Notes: generated from the sequence alone by a model not told the origin. Counted from the first letter of the stretch, positions 53,373 through 64,000 are shown. The stretch is 64,000 bases of DNA from Adineta ricciae (GCA_905250025.1 CAJNOJ010000068.1:185111-249110); one strand, 5' to 3'. Numbers and translations: made by a program.

Positions 53373-54917
53373 ATGAATTCTAGTGTCACAATAGTCGATG
53401 ATAAAGCTAAGGTTACAGAAGAAACAGATTCTCCATTGAAAGGAATCCATTGTGGTGCTGTTATTCGACCAGAACCGTTATTTCATCGCCGAACACGACT
53501 AATAATTGATACACATTATAATAATGAACATAATCTATTACGCAATGGTTTAGAACAAACGGAATTCGATCATATCAATTTAATTTCGTTAGACAAACTC
53601 TTTGACAATAAACGCGAAATTTTCCTTGGCTTTGGCTTACCAAATGTGTATTTAACAATTCCGAATGAACAATTCGATGGTTATATTAAATTCGCTGCAT
53701 TCATGTTTTGGCGTCAATTAAGTGCTGTTGTCAACACGAAAGGTCGCGTTCAATCCGGTTTTCTGATTCGATTTCGGAACACACCAGAAGATATGCTCAC
53801 GGCCATTCGCCAATCGATGCAACAACACTCGAATCAACGACATATTTCATGTGCATATGCCAATGCGTCTGTATTAACTGCATCTGGAATGACGAGCGGC
53901 GGCTCTGATCTTCGCAGTAATATCGGTGCACGTTCTTTGTTTCAACAAATCTATGAAAACGGATTGGAACTGAATGGCGAACCGATCAAATTCGATATCA
54001 TTCGAACAACTCCATTAACGTTAGAAGAGCATTTTCACGAAGTTCGCAAGAAGGAATTCACAAGTATCGGCCGAACTTTCAAGAAGATTTACAATGAATG
54101 TGTGCACTCAGATGATAAAAATCGTGCACCATTGATCGAAGTTCACGATAATCCTACGAATCCAATCATTGAATCGAACAAAGATTACTTGACTCGATTA
54201 GAAATTTCACGTCCGGCACGATTGGGTGCGATCATAAGAAAAATTTGGGGCTCACACACATTATTCAAAGTCATTCCTAATCAGGAAAAGATTGATATCA
54301 ATATATATCTCCCGGAAAGTCTTCGCGCGTTTCCTTCGAAAAATCCCGATTTATTCACACGCTTGAAAAAGTATTTACTCTTTTCTCGACCAGTCGTGTT
54401 AACCATTCGAAAGCAAATGGCATCACTTTGGGATGATCATGGAGAATTTTCTTCCTCGTCCATAGCATCAATGATGAGTATCAATACAAAAGCCGACGCA
54501 CATGTCTACAATATTGTGATTACGGGACATCATTTGATAGGAATGCATAGTAATCCGTTTCTGAGTTCGAAATTAGTCAACTGGATTTTGTCGAAACATG
54601 TTCTCATTTCCGGTTACGATGATGACGTCCGTTTTGCTGGCGAAGCCTGGATGGAGCATCAAGCGGACGGAGTGATCTTTCATATCACGAACAATTCGGG
54701 CACTTACAAACCGAATCGGGAGCATTTGGTAAAGACCGCTGAGTTTTTATCGGATGTGATTCCTGGATTGCATGTACAAACTCATGCAGCTGAGGATCTT
54801 CCGGCGACTTCTCCCGAAAAGAAGAACAAGAAGAAAGAAGGGATGTTGTTTAGCATGAAGAACCTTCTTATTCTTATCATCGCAATTCTCATTGGATTGT
54901 ATTTTACTAGAGTTTAA
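53373..54917 (+). CDS. Unrecognised tail-anchored protein, 514 aa
   Basis: A single long exon starting MNSSVTIVDDKAKVTEE; the frame extends 3 codons upstream only to a TTG. The body is soluble with many strand-like blocks (FLGFGLPNVYLTI, IDINIYLPESLRAF, HVYNIVITGHHLIGMH) and a distinctive DVRFAGEAWMEHQADG then FHITNNSGTYKPNREHLV segment that looks like an active-site region. The C-terminus is a Lys-rich linker (KKNKKKEGMLFSM) and a single helix (NLLILIIAILIGLYF), so the protein is tail-anchored to an internal membrane. I do not recognise the family. The absence of introns over 1.5 kb and the compact motif block would fit a foreign origin, but that is a guess. Confidence 0.65.
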   Translation: MNSSVTIVDDKAKVTEETDSPLKGIHCGAVIRPEPLFHRRTRLIIDTHYNNEHNLLRNGLEQTEFDHINLISLDKLFDNKREIFLGFGLPNVYLTIPNEQFDGYIKFAAFMFWRQLSAVVNTKGRVQSGFLIRFRNTPEDMLTAIRQSMQQHSNQRHISCAYANASVLTASGMTSGGSDLRSNIGARSLFQQIYENGLELNGEPIKFDIIRTTPLTLEEHFHEVRKKEFTSIGRTFKKIYNECVHSDDKNRAPLIEVHDNPTNPIIESNKDYLTRLEISRPARLGAIIRKIWGSHTLFKVIPNQEKIDINIYLPESLRAFPSKNPDLFTRLKKYLLFSRPVVLTIRKQMASLWDDHGEFSSSSIASMMSINTKADAHVYNIVITGHHLIGMHSNPFLSSKLVNWILSKHVLISGYDDDVRFAGEAWMEHQADGVIFHITNNSGTYKPNREHLVKTAEFLSDVIPGLHVQTHAAEDLPATSPEKKNKKKEGMLFSMKNLLILIIAILIGLYFTRV

Positions 54918-55099
54918 TTATACGAGAACTAACGCAGTTCTACTTTTGACAGATTATAAACTTAATTTTTTCAAACAATCGACTGAATAAAAACAAAAAA
55001 AAGTATGCCACTGTTTTCTCTGACGACGTTGTGCAATGACGACATCGTGTTATACTCTTATAATTGCTGTCGTTGCCAAGGACATTTTGGCGATCATAA

Positions 55100-56115
55100 T
55101 CAAATCAATTTTTTCGAATCTCTGATTGTATCATCGAAAATCATGTTGAAATATTTATTGGAATTGATCACATTCATTCTGGACAATTGCTTATTCCACT
55201 TCACTGCTCTTTTAATTCCTTCCTCACGCGTCGGCATGATGTAGTGATTGAGGCGCACTTGTTTCATATCGACATAGAGTGTATCTTTTGCTGAACTGTT
55301 CCTCCCAGTTAATTTATGAAAATGTACACCTAATTCGCGAATTTTACCCACTTTGATCATTTCCTGAAGTTCAAAAACAAAATCAAATAACACGTACGAA
55401 CTGACGCACACCATATACTCACTTTTCCGTATCCTTCATCACATGAATACCATCCGTTATTTGTGGTACAATTAAATAAATCTTGAAGATGTTTACTTAT
55501 GTATTCACCGAGATGTTCGTGTGGCTTTCGATAAACGTTCGTTTCTAATAACGAGTTATTAATCATTTCGGTATTCATATCATAAATATATCCTAAGTTT
55601 GCACGTGAGAACATTCACAAATTTGCAACTATTGTCTTACCGTAGCGAATTTCTTGAAAATGAAACTTATCATATTTATGATAGTTTTTAAAGATAACAT
55701 CAGCTTGTTTAACATTTAAAAACTCATCAATATCTTGAATGAAAAGTAGATCGTCTGATTTCATTGGTTGATCAAAACATGATAAACAATAGTTAAATTC
55801 TTGATGAAATTCATGTTTATGAATGATCCCTATCGAATATTGTGCTAGGAATGTTTTATTGAAAGTTTCTCCAACATTAATCAAACAAATGTTCTTGAAA
55901 CCAATGATATTCAACTGATATTTGATCCATTCAGTTAAATATTTTTCGGATTCATTCAATACTTGTGTACAGACATAATAAGAGTAAGGAGGAGTTGAGC
56001 TGCTTTGAAAGATATTTTTGACATCACGTCGTTGGCCTAGCTTATAGAAAATTACACTGTTTAAGATCAGAATCAAGAGGAGGATGAAAAGAGTCGCACG
56101 TGGTGTCGACACCAT
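55100..56115 (-). CDS. GT92-like glycosyltransferase, 302 aa
   Basis: Exons are 56115-55641, 55592-55423 and 55363-55100; introns of 48 and 59 bp keep phase (909 nt). A short cytosolic start is followed by a signal anchor (ATLFILLLILILNSVIFY), giving a Golgi-type II topology. GT92 (DUF23) landmarks are YYVCTQVLNESEKYLTEWI, YQLNIIGFKNICLIN, FNYCLSCFDQ, the metal-binding LFIQDIDEFL (DxD), the ELGVHFHKLTG turn and the basic helix RLNHYIMPTREEGIKRAVKW. The ATG at 56115 was chosen over a TTG extension. By family it should add galactose to N-glycan cores in the Golgi. Confidence 0.78.
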
Positions 56116-56599
56116 GAGGAATATGTATGATGCAGACAATGATTTCGTTACTTTTGTACTCGTACATTTATTTATTCAAGACACTCACGTCGTATTTTAC
56201 ATAAACGAACTCGTTTTTCTTTCTGAATTTTGTGGCATAAAGAGAATTTTCTTTTCCTTTTACTACGTTAATAATTTGACAGACAGTTAAAAAAAGTACA
56301 GGATTGAATTACTCGACACATCTAGGGATCAATGTTGTTATTCAGTTTTTATCCTCTATTATGTACAAGTTCATAACAATCGAAATCGCGCAGCTACCTC
56401 TCATTAAACTAAAACGTTTGAGAATCTTTCTGCAATTATCATCGTATTTTTCTCTCGATGATGGTGTTTTGCATTTGAATCACATGAAAAACAAAGTGCT
56501 TTTGCTTTTCTGTTGCAACATGATGCAAGTACCACGTGAGTCATTCGCACGTCATCCGATTTATTTTTCTTCTTGTAGTAGTACATTTGATACGAAAAA

Positions 56600-56690
56600 A
56601 GACTTCGCCATTGCAGGGAATTCAACCTTGGTCTTCGGTTAGACAAACCACTATACTACCATTGTACTACAGTAGCTCATTCGATCTCAT
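56600..56690 (-). other. tRNA-like remnant
   Basis: The minus strand reads GGTAGTATAGTGGTT (A-box-like, as in Glu/Asp tRNAs), about 20 bases, then GGTTGAATTCCCTG (B-box/T-arm-like with one altered base). A 7-bp acceptor stem and a 7-base anticodon loop cannot be formed, so it is a decayed tRNA or tRNA-derived SINE. The rest of 56116-56966 shows no gene. Confidence 0.35.
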
Positions 56691-56966
56691 TATGAATATG
56701 CATATAATATCTGTATTCTCGACTCAGCGAAAATTGGTATGTGCCATGACGATTTTGTCATTCAATGCGAACTGCATCGAGGAGCTAAATTTATTCAATT
56801 AATGTCACTGTGCAATATCCTCTTCTTTAAGCCAACTGATACGATAGATTTAGTACAGCAGTTCTCCGTATTAGGAAAGTTTTTATTTTAGAAATTGTGC
56901 GTACATACTGATCTCAGTCAAAATAAAAAGACAGTGGAACGCTGTTGAAGATGTTGGTGCAACCAG

Positions 56967-59648
56967 CTAATTTTTATAATTTTGCGATTGGTAGATGTTT
57001 TCAAAATATTCATCAATTTCGGGCTTATGACCAGCAATATGAACAATTTGCATAAAATGATAAAATGCTTTTTCCTGTTGTTGAAGAGCGTTTAATACAA
57101 GCGACAGGTTATAATGAGTGTTAGCCAAATCTGGATGTTCCGCTCCGAGAAATTTTTCTTCGATCTTGAGCGTTTTTTCAAAGAATTTTAATGCTTTACA
57201 GTAATATCTCTGTTCATAGTAAACACATCCTATATTATTGTAATTAGTTACTAAATTTCTATAATTTGAAACTGGAGATAATTCGCGAATAACTAATGCC
57301 TTTTTGTACCAAATCATTGCATCCTCATACTGCTCAGTGTTCGCGAAACACATTCCGATGTTGTTGAAAACTGACGCTAGAGATGGATGATCTGAACGAA
57401 AATACTGTTGTCGTATTGCAAGTGCCTTTTGTAAATAAAATAATGCATTTTTGTAATTTTGCAGTCCTTGATATACAAGTCCAAGGTCATTATAAGTTGT
57501 TGCTAACTTTGGATGCCCATGGTCCAAACATGCTTCTTGGATTATCCGAACTTCTTCGTGAAACGAACGCGCGTATGCGAAATTTTCCTGTTCTAGAAAA
57601 ATATGACCGATATTGCTATAAGTCGTCGCCATATCTAAGTTATTCACACGATTGTGCTTCCATTGGAGATATAATGCTTTGAAACAATATGACAATGCTT
57701 TAGAAATCTCCCCTGTTTCTAAGTATGCAAAACCAACGTTGCTGTAAGCAATAGCCAGCGATGGATATCTGTCGACAAGACGTTTCAATGGTATTTTGAG
57801 TGTAGATTCGTACAATTTAATGGTCTCCGAATAGCTTCCCATCTCAGTGTATACTGAGATCATGTTGTTGTAAGTGATAAGCAGGGATCTATGATCCGAA
57901 GGTAGCGTTCTTTTATTGATTCGTAAAGCTTCACGATAATGAGATAATGCTTCCGGATACTCACATAAGATTTGATATATTGTAGCTAAATTTTCATGGA
58001 TGGTTGCTAAGTTGGGATGATTCGGTGCAAAGATACTTTCTGCGATTTCCAATGCTTTCTGGCACGTGAGTCGTGCTGTATGATATTCTCCCATTGATTT
58101 GTCAAGAAGACTAATGTTGTTGTAGACGGGCGGCACCTTCGGATGATCTGGAGGCAAAATAAGAAGTGCTTTTTCATAGAAACTACGTGCCATAACGTAA
58201 TCGGCCAACGAGTGATAAGTTGCGGCAATATTACTGTACGTAGTAGCTAAATCCGGATGATTTGAAGGAACAAATAGTTCCTCAATTTCAGCTGTCTTTT
58301 TGAAGAATTCAAGCGCTTTTGAGTATTCATTCTTTCCATCATAAACCAATCCAAGCTGATTAAATAATAACGCCAAATCTTTCCAATCGGCAGTTGCAGG
58401 AAAAATGTCTAATTTCGAATATATCTGTTCTGCTATGTCAAATCTATCCAAAATAAGCATCAAGTGTCCTAACTGATACTGTCCATTCCCTTGTCCCATC
58501 TCTTGCCGGAACGAATCAGTAACATGTTTCAATTGTTTATCAATATCGCTTGACAAAGCTAGAGTAATTTTCCATAATTTATTACCAATGTTTTCCAGAT
58601 TACCGACGCGAAAAACCGTATTCATTGAGAAAAGTACTTCTTCTTCGTCGCTATGATGACTTGCATTTGTCAAGTAGGCGTACGACGAGCATGAAATTGA
58701 GCGATCGATCTCTATTTTGCATAGAATTCCAATGGTATCAGGTGCGTCGGAATTACTTTCCGCAAAAGATCGAGCTACAATTTCATCGGTGCTTGCAGAT
58801 AAAAAGTTATTGAAACATAAAAGAGCACCTTTCTTGTTTTTCAATTTATCAAAATCAGAAGTCGATACGCCTTGGCCTCGATAAACAGTAGATGGTACCA
58901 TATTTGCATTTTCCAGATGTAATTTAGTGATTTGCAGAAGAAGGTCTCGGATAAAAAATCCAAATTTTAAAATAATATCAATATTTTGAGTTCGTAAAGC
59001 TTCATTTAAAGTGCTATAGATAAAATATTCTTTTGTATAATAATGAATTGCATTATTGGAATCATATTGCTTTTCAAAATCATTAATTAATTTCAATTGA
59101 CTTTTATTGTTGAACTTTTTTTCACGTAAGAATACCAGCAGTCCCTCCATTTCTTTTGTTTTGTCAATATCTTTAATTTTGAGAAAAATTTCTTTAAATA
59201 ATTGAGCATACATAAATGACGGTTCAAGTCTATTTAAATTGTCAGCTTCAGAATCGACGAGAGAAACGTTAATAATGCCATGTAAAGAATCCTGGTATCG
59301 TCGCATTTCATTGATCAGTGAATCAAAGATCTTTTCGAATTGGATAAAAACACCTCTGACTTTTTTGCATCGGTTATGCCAGTGCGAATGATTACAGGAG
59401 AGCACATAGACAGATATTATTTGAGACGAATTCTGAATATAATCCACAAGTTTCTCGTCGAAATCATTTGATACAACCATAAAAACTTTATTTTCGATGT
59501 CAAGGTTTGTAATAAAATTGTCACATTCGTTCCATTCGGTGAATACATTCACGGAATCGATGATTTGTCGCAGTTGCTTAATTGTATTTTGATTGTCTTC
59601 GTTAGAATGATTGCTATTTAGATCTAACCAAACAATGTGATAGTGCAT
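56967..59648 (-). CDS. ADP-ribosyltransferase with TPR array (ART-TPR), 893 aa
   Basis: A single exon. Residues 1-115 form an alpha/beta module (HYHIVWLDLN, KVFMVVSNDF, SVYVLSCNH, VRGVFIQFEKIF). Residues about 200-370 are an arginine-type mono-ADP-ribosyltransferase with the R-S-E triad: VYRGQG (R257), FLSAST (S284) and DEEEVLF (E335-337). From about 395 to 880 run twelve 42-residue kinesin-light-chain-type TPRs (LATTYSNIA..YHSL.DY..A..FYEKAL). The triad is complete, so transfer of ADP-ribose from NAD to arginine is expected; the TPRs would choose partners. The ART-TPR combination is much expanded in bdelloids. A TATA box at 59701-59710 and a CRE cluster lie upstream. Confidence 0.88.
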   Translation of the reverse strand: MHYHIVWLDLNSNHSNEDNQNTIKQLRQIIDSVNVFTEWNECDNFITNLDIENKVFMVVSNDFDEKLVDYIQNSSQIISVYVLSCNHSHWHNRCKKVRGVFIQFEKIFDSLINEMRRYQDSLHGIINVSLVDSEADNLNRLEPSFMYAQLFKEIFLKIKDIDKTKEMEGLLVFLREKKFNNKSQLKLINDFEKQYDSNNAIHYYTKEYFIYSTLNEALRTQNIDIILKFGFFIRDLLLQITKLHLENANMVPSTVYRGQGVSTSDFDKLKNKKGALLCFNNFLSASTDEIVARSFAESNSDAPDTIGILCKIEIDRSISCSSYAYLTNASHHSDEEEVLFSMNTVFRVGNLENIGNKLWKITLALSSDIDKQLKHVTDSFRQEMGQGNGQYQLGHLMLILDRFDIAEQIYSKLDIFPATADWKDLALLFNQLGLVYDGKNEYSKALEFFKKTAEIEELFVPSNHPDLATTYSNIAATYHSLADYVMARSFYEKALLILPPDHPKVPPVYNNISLLDKSMGEYHTARLTCQKALEIAESIFAPNHPNLATIHENLATIYQILCEYPEALSHYREALRINKRTLPSDHRSLLITYNNMISVYTEMGSYSETIKLYESTLKIPLKRLVDRYPSLAIAYSNVGFAYLETGEISKALSYCFKALYLQWKHNRVNNLDMATTYSNIGHIFLEQENFAYARSFHEEVRIIQEACLDHGHPKLATTYNDLGLVYQGLQNYKNALFYLQKALAIRQQYFRSDHPSLASVFNNIGMCFANTEQYEDAMIWYKKALVIRELSPVSNYRNLVTNYNNIGCVYYEQRYYCKALKFFEKTLKIEEKFLGAEHPDLANTHYNLSLVLNALQQQEKAFYHFMQIVHIAGHKPEIDEYFENIYQSQNYKN

Positions 59649-59700
59649 GATCGATGAAACTGAAAAATGGAATCGAGCTTGTTCTGCTCGTAACAGTCTG

Positions 59701-59710
59701 TTATATATAC
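59701..59710 (-). promoter_or_regulatory. TATA box of the ART-TPR gene
   Basis: GTATATATAA on the minus strand, about 53-62 bp upstream of the ATG at 59648. Confidence 0.55.
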
Positions 59711-59857
59711 GATGTTACGGATCGTGTTTAGAATGTTCTTTTTTTGTTCGTTCTCCCGGATATATTATGATAAAAGAATGACGAAACATACAATACGAAA
59801 AATAAACATTAAATGCAGCTGTCGCATATCCATTCCGTTTTCGAAGCTGTTATATAA

Positions 59858-59989
59858 TGACGTCATATGTGATCGTCCTTACATGACGTCACTACATATA
59901 CGTATCTTCTTTCGTTCCGATCGTACATATATATGACGTCATAAAATCATACGTTCATCCATGAGATCAGATGTTATCACATGATGTCA
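59858..59989. promoter_or_regulatory. Cluster of CRE palindromes
   Basis: Perfect TGACGTCA octamers occur at 59858-59865, 59884-59891 and 59934-59941, and a near-match TGATGTCA at 59982-59989. CREB/ATF-type bZIP factors bind this site. The cluster lies 150-280 bp upstream of the ART-TPR TATA box and 50-180 bp upstream of a plus-strand TATA at 60039, so it could serve either direction. Confidence 0.65.
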
Positions 59990-60038
59990 TCTGTTTTATC
60001 CATGATATATGTGTCATGTTCTTTTTCCCTTTGAATCT

Positions 60039-60047
60039 TATATATAA
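60039..60047 (+). promoter_or_regulatory. Plus-strand TATA box without an obvious gene
   Basis: TATATATAA just beyond the CRE cluster. The first ATG downstream (60162) opens only 12 codons. The transcript may be non-coding, or have a short first exon I cannot connect. Confidence 0.35.
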
Positions 60048-61121
60048 ACCTGATCTTTTCATAATAAAAGTTCGATCGAATGTGAACAAACAAATCTTGA
60101 TAAAGTCGTTATTCTACCACTGAACACTAAGTAGATATTGCCTTCTATCAAAGCACAACGTTATGGGACACGATCAAAGAGCGAAGAACAGAGTGAAATA
60201 GAGTGTAGGTGAGAATATTAGTCTCTACTTGCATTTGAATTCCATTTCTGAAAGAGATGGATTAGTTGTGAGCTATTGTAGAAGAAAACTATAGCGTATT
60301 TCATTTATTTAAAATATTCATTCGACTAGCTTGTTATCTTCCGAGGAGAACGTATACATATTTGAAGGGGAAGAAAAGAAAGAAGACTAATCATACATCT
60401 CAATGCGCTGTTAGAGAAAAGAACTTATAATTTAAAGCTGTCAATATTCTCAGTTAAAGTAACACAACTAAAATCAACAGCAGCTATCGAGAATGACTCG
60501 AATATTCCAAATTTGTTAATATTTTAATTGACAACGTCAATACTTTGTTTATTATCATCAGTGGAATGGTGTTTAAGTGAATCTGACGATAAAGATACAG
60601 AAGTACCTTCATCCACAACGTAGATATTGGTTATGATGCACATAAAAAGAGTGAGGAATCTCAAGGTGTGCCTAATCGCTCAAATTCTCTCTCTACCTCT
60701 CTCGGCCATCCTCGCTGTAGATCGATTGGTGAATCTACCTTTTCAATCACAGTATTGTCTTTCCGTTAGTTTGCTAAGTTCTTCGGAAAAAAGCAAACAA
60801 GTATGATATGTTTACTTTCATTGCTTATGGAAGATCTCGGAAGTAGTGAAAGCAATTTGAAATATAACACTCCTGTTGAAAAAACGTTCTGAAAAAGTAC
60901 AGTTAAGTTTGAAACGATCCGCAGGCTGATGTTTATCTTCGATCGTTCAGCAACTCTTGTATGTCGTCTTTGCGAAAATTTACTTAATAGCCGATCGGAG
61001 AGAAAAACTAACAGCATTTATATTTCATGCGGTGTCAAAGAGTAGTCGAACACGTCCTCAGTAGAAAAACTATTGTGCACGCATTCGTTCTCATCTTCTA
61101 GAATCGCTTCGCAGTGTACAA
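60048..61121. other. Intergenic, 1.07 kb
   Basis: No open frame of interest on either strand. Confidence 0.35.
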
Positions 61122-64000
61122 ATGAGTATGAAAAGGAAAATGTACACTCTGATTTGTCTTCGTTCTTGGATGACTATAACGTTGTTCATTGGTCAGATAT
61201 CAGGTAAATAGTTGCTTGCGGGACGAATCAGGAGCACCTTTCAAATCATAACTATCATGATTTGTATTAAGGCTATTACCTTAATCGACCGAAAGTTTGT
61301 TCCAATACAACATGGAATCCAAATGCTACGACCTTTGCCGATAATAACACAGTTGGAACATATCCATATGTTATTTTTATCAACACACATAACGAAGTTT
61401 ACGTCCCGAGTTATTCATTTAATCGCATACTGATTTGGTCTAACGGAAGCTCCACTCCAGCCAGAACAATATCCGGGAATATAGTGAATCCGTACAGTTT
61501 ATTTGTTACAACAGCAGGCAACATTTATGTTGATAGCGACAGCTCAGTCGGCCGAATCGATCAGTGGACATCCAGTTCAACAAATGGTACACCAGTAATG
61601 TACACCTGTGCGAAATGTACCGGACTTTTTATTGATAGTAACAATAATCTCTACTGTTCAATGTTTACCGACCAACAGGTTGTCAGCAAATCATTAGATG
61701 CTCTTTCAAATGTATTGATAATTGTTGCTGGTACTCGCACGGCGGGAAATACTTCAAACATGTTGAACGGTCCTACAGGAATCTTTGTCAATACCAACTT
61801 TGATCTCTATGTGGCAGATTCCAACAATCACCGCATTCAACTCTTCTCACAAGGACAACCAAATGCGAGGACTGTTGCAGGAAATGGATCTTCAAACCCC
61901 ACCACCACACTTCAGTTTCCCACAGCCATCATTCTTGATTCTGATAGTTACATGTATATCGCAGATACCAACAATCATCGTATTGTTGGTGAAAGAGCAG
62001 ATGGCTTTCACTGTTTGATAGGGTGTTCTGGTTCATCAGGCTCGGCATCGAATCAACTATCTAGTCCACAAGGCATGAGTTTCGATAGTTACGGAAACAT
62101 GTATATCGTAGATACTAACAATAGTCGCATTCAAAAATTTAACTTAATAATGAATTTGTGCAGTAAGTGATATACTAAAAATGTTAAACGATAATGCTTC
62201 CTTCTATGAAATTCTTTCAGATGGAACTAGCACATCAACCGCTAGTACAGGTAAGCAGTATATTCTTAAATTATATAGAAGAACGATACAGTTTTAGTAA
62301 CAGCATCAACAATAACTATGAGTACTGTGGCAGCATCCTCAACAATGAAAAGTAAAGTTTCGTCACAAACTGCTCGTTGGAAATGATTGTGAATATTATA
62401 TAGATATTTCTCACAATCGACCAAAACTCAATGCTTATGCAGCGTGGAATCATAATGGAATTACTCTGGCTAATTATACACAACTGTCATGGAATACCTA
62501 CGGTATGTTTATTGATACCAACAACGTTTTCTTTATTCCTGATCTATCAAATAATCAAATTCAAGTATGGATTAATAATACTTTTAATCCAAGTAAAACA
62601 CTTTCTGGCAGTTTTTCATCACCATTAAGTGTATTTGTAATGAATAACAATGAGATCTACGTTGGTTCAAATGGTCGAATCGATAGACACATATTAGGTA
62701 CAAATGTCACCGATTCTATTATGTTCACAGACGGTCAATGTCTGTATATTTTTATTGACATTAGTAGTACTGTTTATTGCTCGATGTATGATACGAACAA
62801 AGTTGTGAAAAAATCTTTGAATAGTAATTCGAGTACAACAGCAATTGTGGCAGGAACAGGATGTTCAGGATCTTCACCATCGATGCTTGCTGGTCCACAT
62901 GGAATCTTTGTTAATACGAATTACGATTTATATATTGCAGATTGTGGCAATAATAGGATTCAACTTTTCAGACCAAGAGAATTACTTGGAATTACGGCTG
63001 CAGGAAGCTTTTCTCACAACCGAACGATCTCACTAAATTGTCCACGGAATGTTATTCTTGATCTTGATGATTACATGTTTATTGCGGATAGTTACGGTAA
63101 TCGTGTTGTAGGTCAAGGACCGTATGGTTTTCGATGTTTAATTGGATGTTTCGGTGGGCCAGGACCTACATCAAATCAATTAAACTATCCATACGATCTT
63201 AGATTTGATAATGACGGAAATTTGTTTGTTGTAGACAAGGCCAATGTTCGAATTCAGAAATATCTTCTCTTGAATAATACTAATAGTAAGTGAAGCTAGT
63301 CACTACGAAGAAATTTATTATTTTCTTGCATTCTAGTTCCATCTTATAATCAACCGAAACTTTGCTCTAATGCAACATGGGATGAAAATGCAACTACTTT
63401 GGTGGCTAGTAATTCTAGCAGTCTGTATCCTTACAACATTCATATCAATACGAATAACACGGTTTATGTTCTATATCGAACAAATAATGAAACTCAACTA
63501 TGGCTTGTCAACGACAGAACTCTCTCAACGAAAGTTTTTGGAAACTCTTCATCATCAAGTTCGATTTTTGCATCAAATAATGGTGACATTTACATCGATA
63601 ATGGACTGACACAGAATGAAGTTACTAGATGGACATTAAAATCGAACGTTCGCATTCCTGTCACGTATGTAAACAAATCTTGTTACGGTCTTTTTGTGGA
63701 TACAAGTGATAGTCTTTACTGTTCCATGAAATATAATCACCAAGTCGTTTCCATTTGGTTAAATGAGAATTCTAATACATCAACTCCTGTTGCTGGTACT
63801 GGAACCGCGGGAAATACTTCAAACATGTTGAACGGTCCTACAGGAATCTTTGTCAATACCAACTTTGATCTCTATGTGGCAGATTCCAACAATCACCGCA
63901 TTCAACTCTTCTCACAAGGACAACCAAATGCGAGGACTGTTGCAGGAAATGGATCTTCAAACCCCACCACCACACTTCAGTTTCCCACAGCCATCATTCT
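61122..64000 (+). CDS. Secreted NHL-repeat (beta-propeller) protein, 3' partial
   Basis: Exons are 61122-61203, 61272-62162, 62221-62250, 62298-62351, 62404-63285 and 63337 beyond the window end; introns are 47-68 bp and all in phase. A signal peptide (YTLICLRSWMTITLFIGQ) is followed by modules of about 295 residues, each opening with PKVCSNTTWNPNAT or similar and containing NHL blades such as GIFVNTNFDLYVADSNNHRI and GMSFDSYGNMYIVDTNNSRI. Modules 1 and 2 are separated by a Thr/Ser-rich linker on two tiny exons. Module 3 starts at 63337. NHL propellers bind proteins or glycans, and many N-glycosylation sites imply extracellular exposure. The function is inferred only from the fold. Confidence 0.82.
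61742..64000 (+). repeat. Exact 194-bp repeat inside the NHL gene (61742-61935 and 63807-64000)
   Basis: The last 194 bases of the window are identical to 61742-61935, although the sequence just left of each copy differs. Both encode the same NHL blades in the same frame. The right limit of the identity lies beyond the window. Confidence 0.85.

Overview
The window looks like nuclear DNA of a bdelloid rotifer (an inference from style and gene families; genus not decided). Genes are dense and AT-rich. Most introns are 48-62 bp with GT-AG ends, and AATAAA signals follow many stops. The families present are ones known to be expanded or horizontally acquired in bdelloids: ADP-ribosyltransferase fused to TPRs, NHL-propeller surface proteins, rhodopsin-like GPCRs, a GT2 mannan-synthase-like enzyme, an Abhydrolase_10 hydrolase, a YihY/BrkB membrane protein and a bacterial-type SDR. 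Two single Ns (1921 and 31729) mark contig joins, and the second is flanked by an uncollapsed 162-bp overlap. I built exons by hand from splice sites and reading phase; wherever exons are given, their summed length is an exact multiple of three.

Layout. 1-7.8 kb: MITE-like inverted repeats, a truncated minus-strand gene, a TRIM/TRAF-like coiled-coil gene with a tail anchor, a decayed carboxylesterase, a small intact orphan gene and a broken GPCR. 8-17.6 kb: a divergent pair (Nudix-like gene and CDC123-domain gene), then three paralogues of an unrecognised mostly cysteine-rich family, with a zinc-less MDR oxidoreductase and an SDR lying between copies 1 and 2. 18-24.5 kb: a membrane-anchored Abhydrolase_10 gene with five exons, a gamma-glutamylcyclotransferase-like gene, a truncated LamG copy and a repeat-rich gene desert. 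24.5-30.3 kb: the most striking locus, an 11-exon gene for a 1,145-residue type II membrane protein whose ectodomain joins 45-residue Cys/Gly modules, each on its own exon, to a beta-solenoid of about sixteen 41-residue repeats.

30.8-38.3 kb: a mannan-synthase-like GT2, a LamG lectin-like protein, a DSTYK-like protein with a GTPase-like N-terminus, kinase domain and RING finger, and a GPCR. 39-46 kb: a two-exon micro-gene, a type II membrane protein with two PPC-like domains, an orphan 456-residue gene and another GPCR. 46-56 kb: a sugar transporter, an orphan multipass protein, an NHL pseudogene, a YihY/BrkB gene, an orphan tail-anchored protein and a GT92-like glycosyltransferase. 57-64 kb: an ART-TPR gene with a TATA box and three perfect CRE palindromes upstream, then an NHL-repeat surface protein that runs off the window and carries an exact 194-bp internal repeat.

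Together this reads as an accessory, possibly subtelomeric, region: surface adhesin-like proteins, sensory receptors, carbohydrate-active enzymes and acquired enzymes, mixed with decayed copies and small repeats. No shared operon-like pathway is evident; links between neighbours are by duplication (cysteine-rich trio, LamG/GGCT segment, NHL genes).
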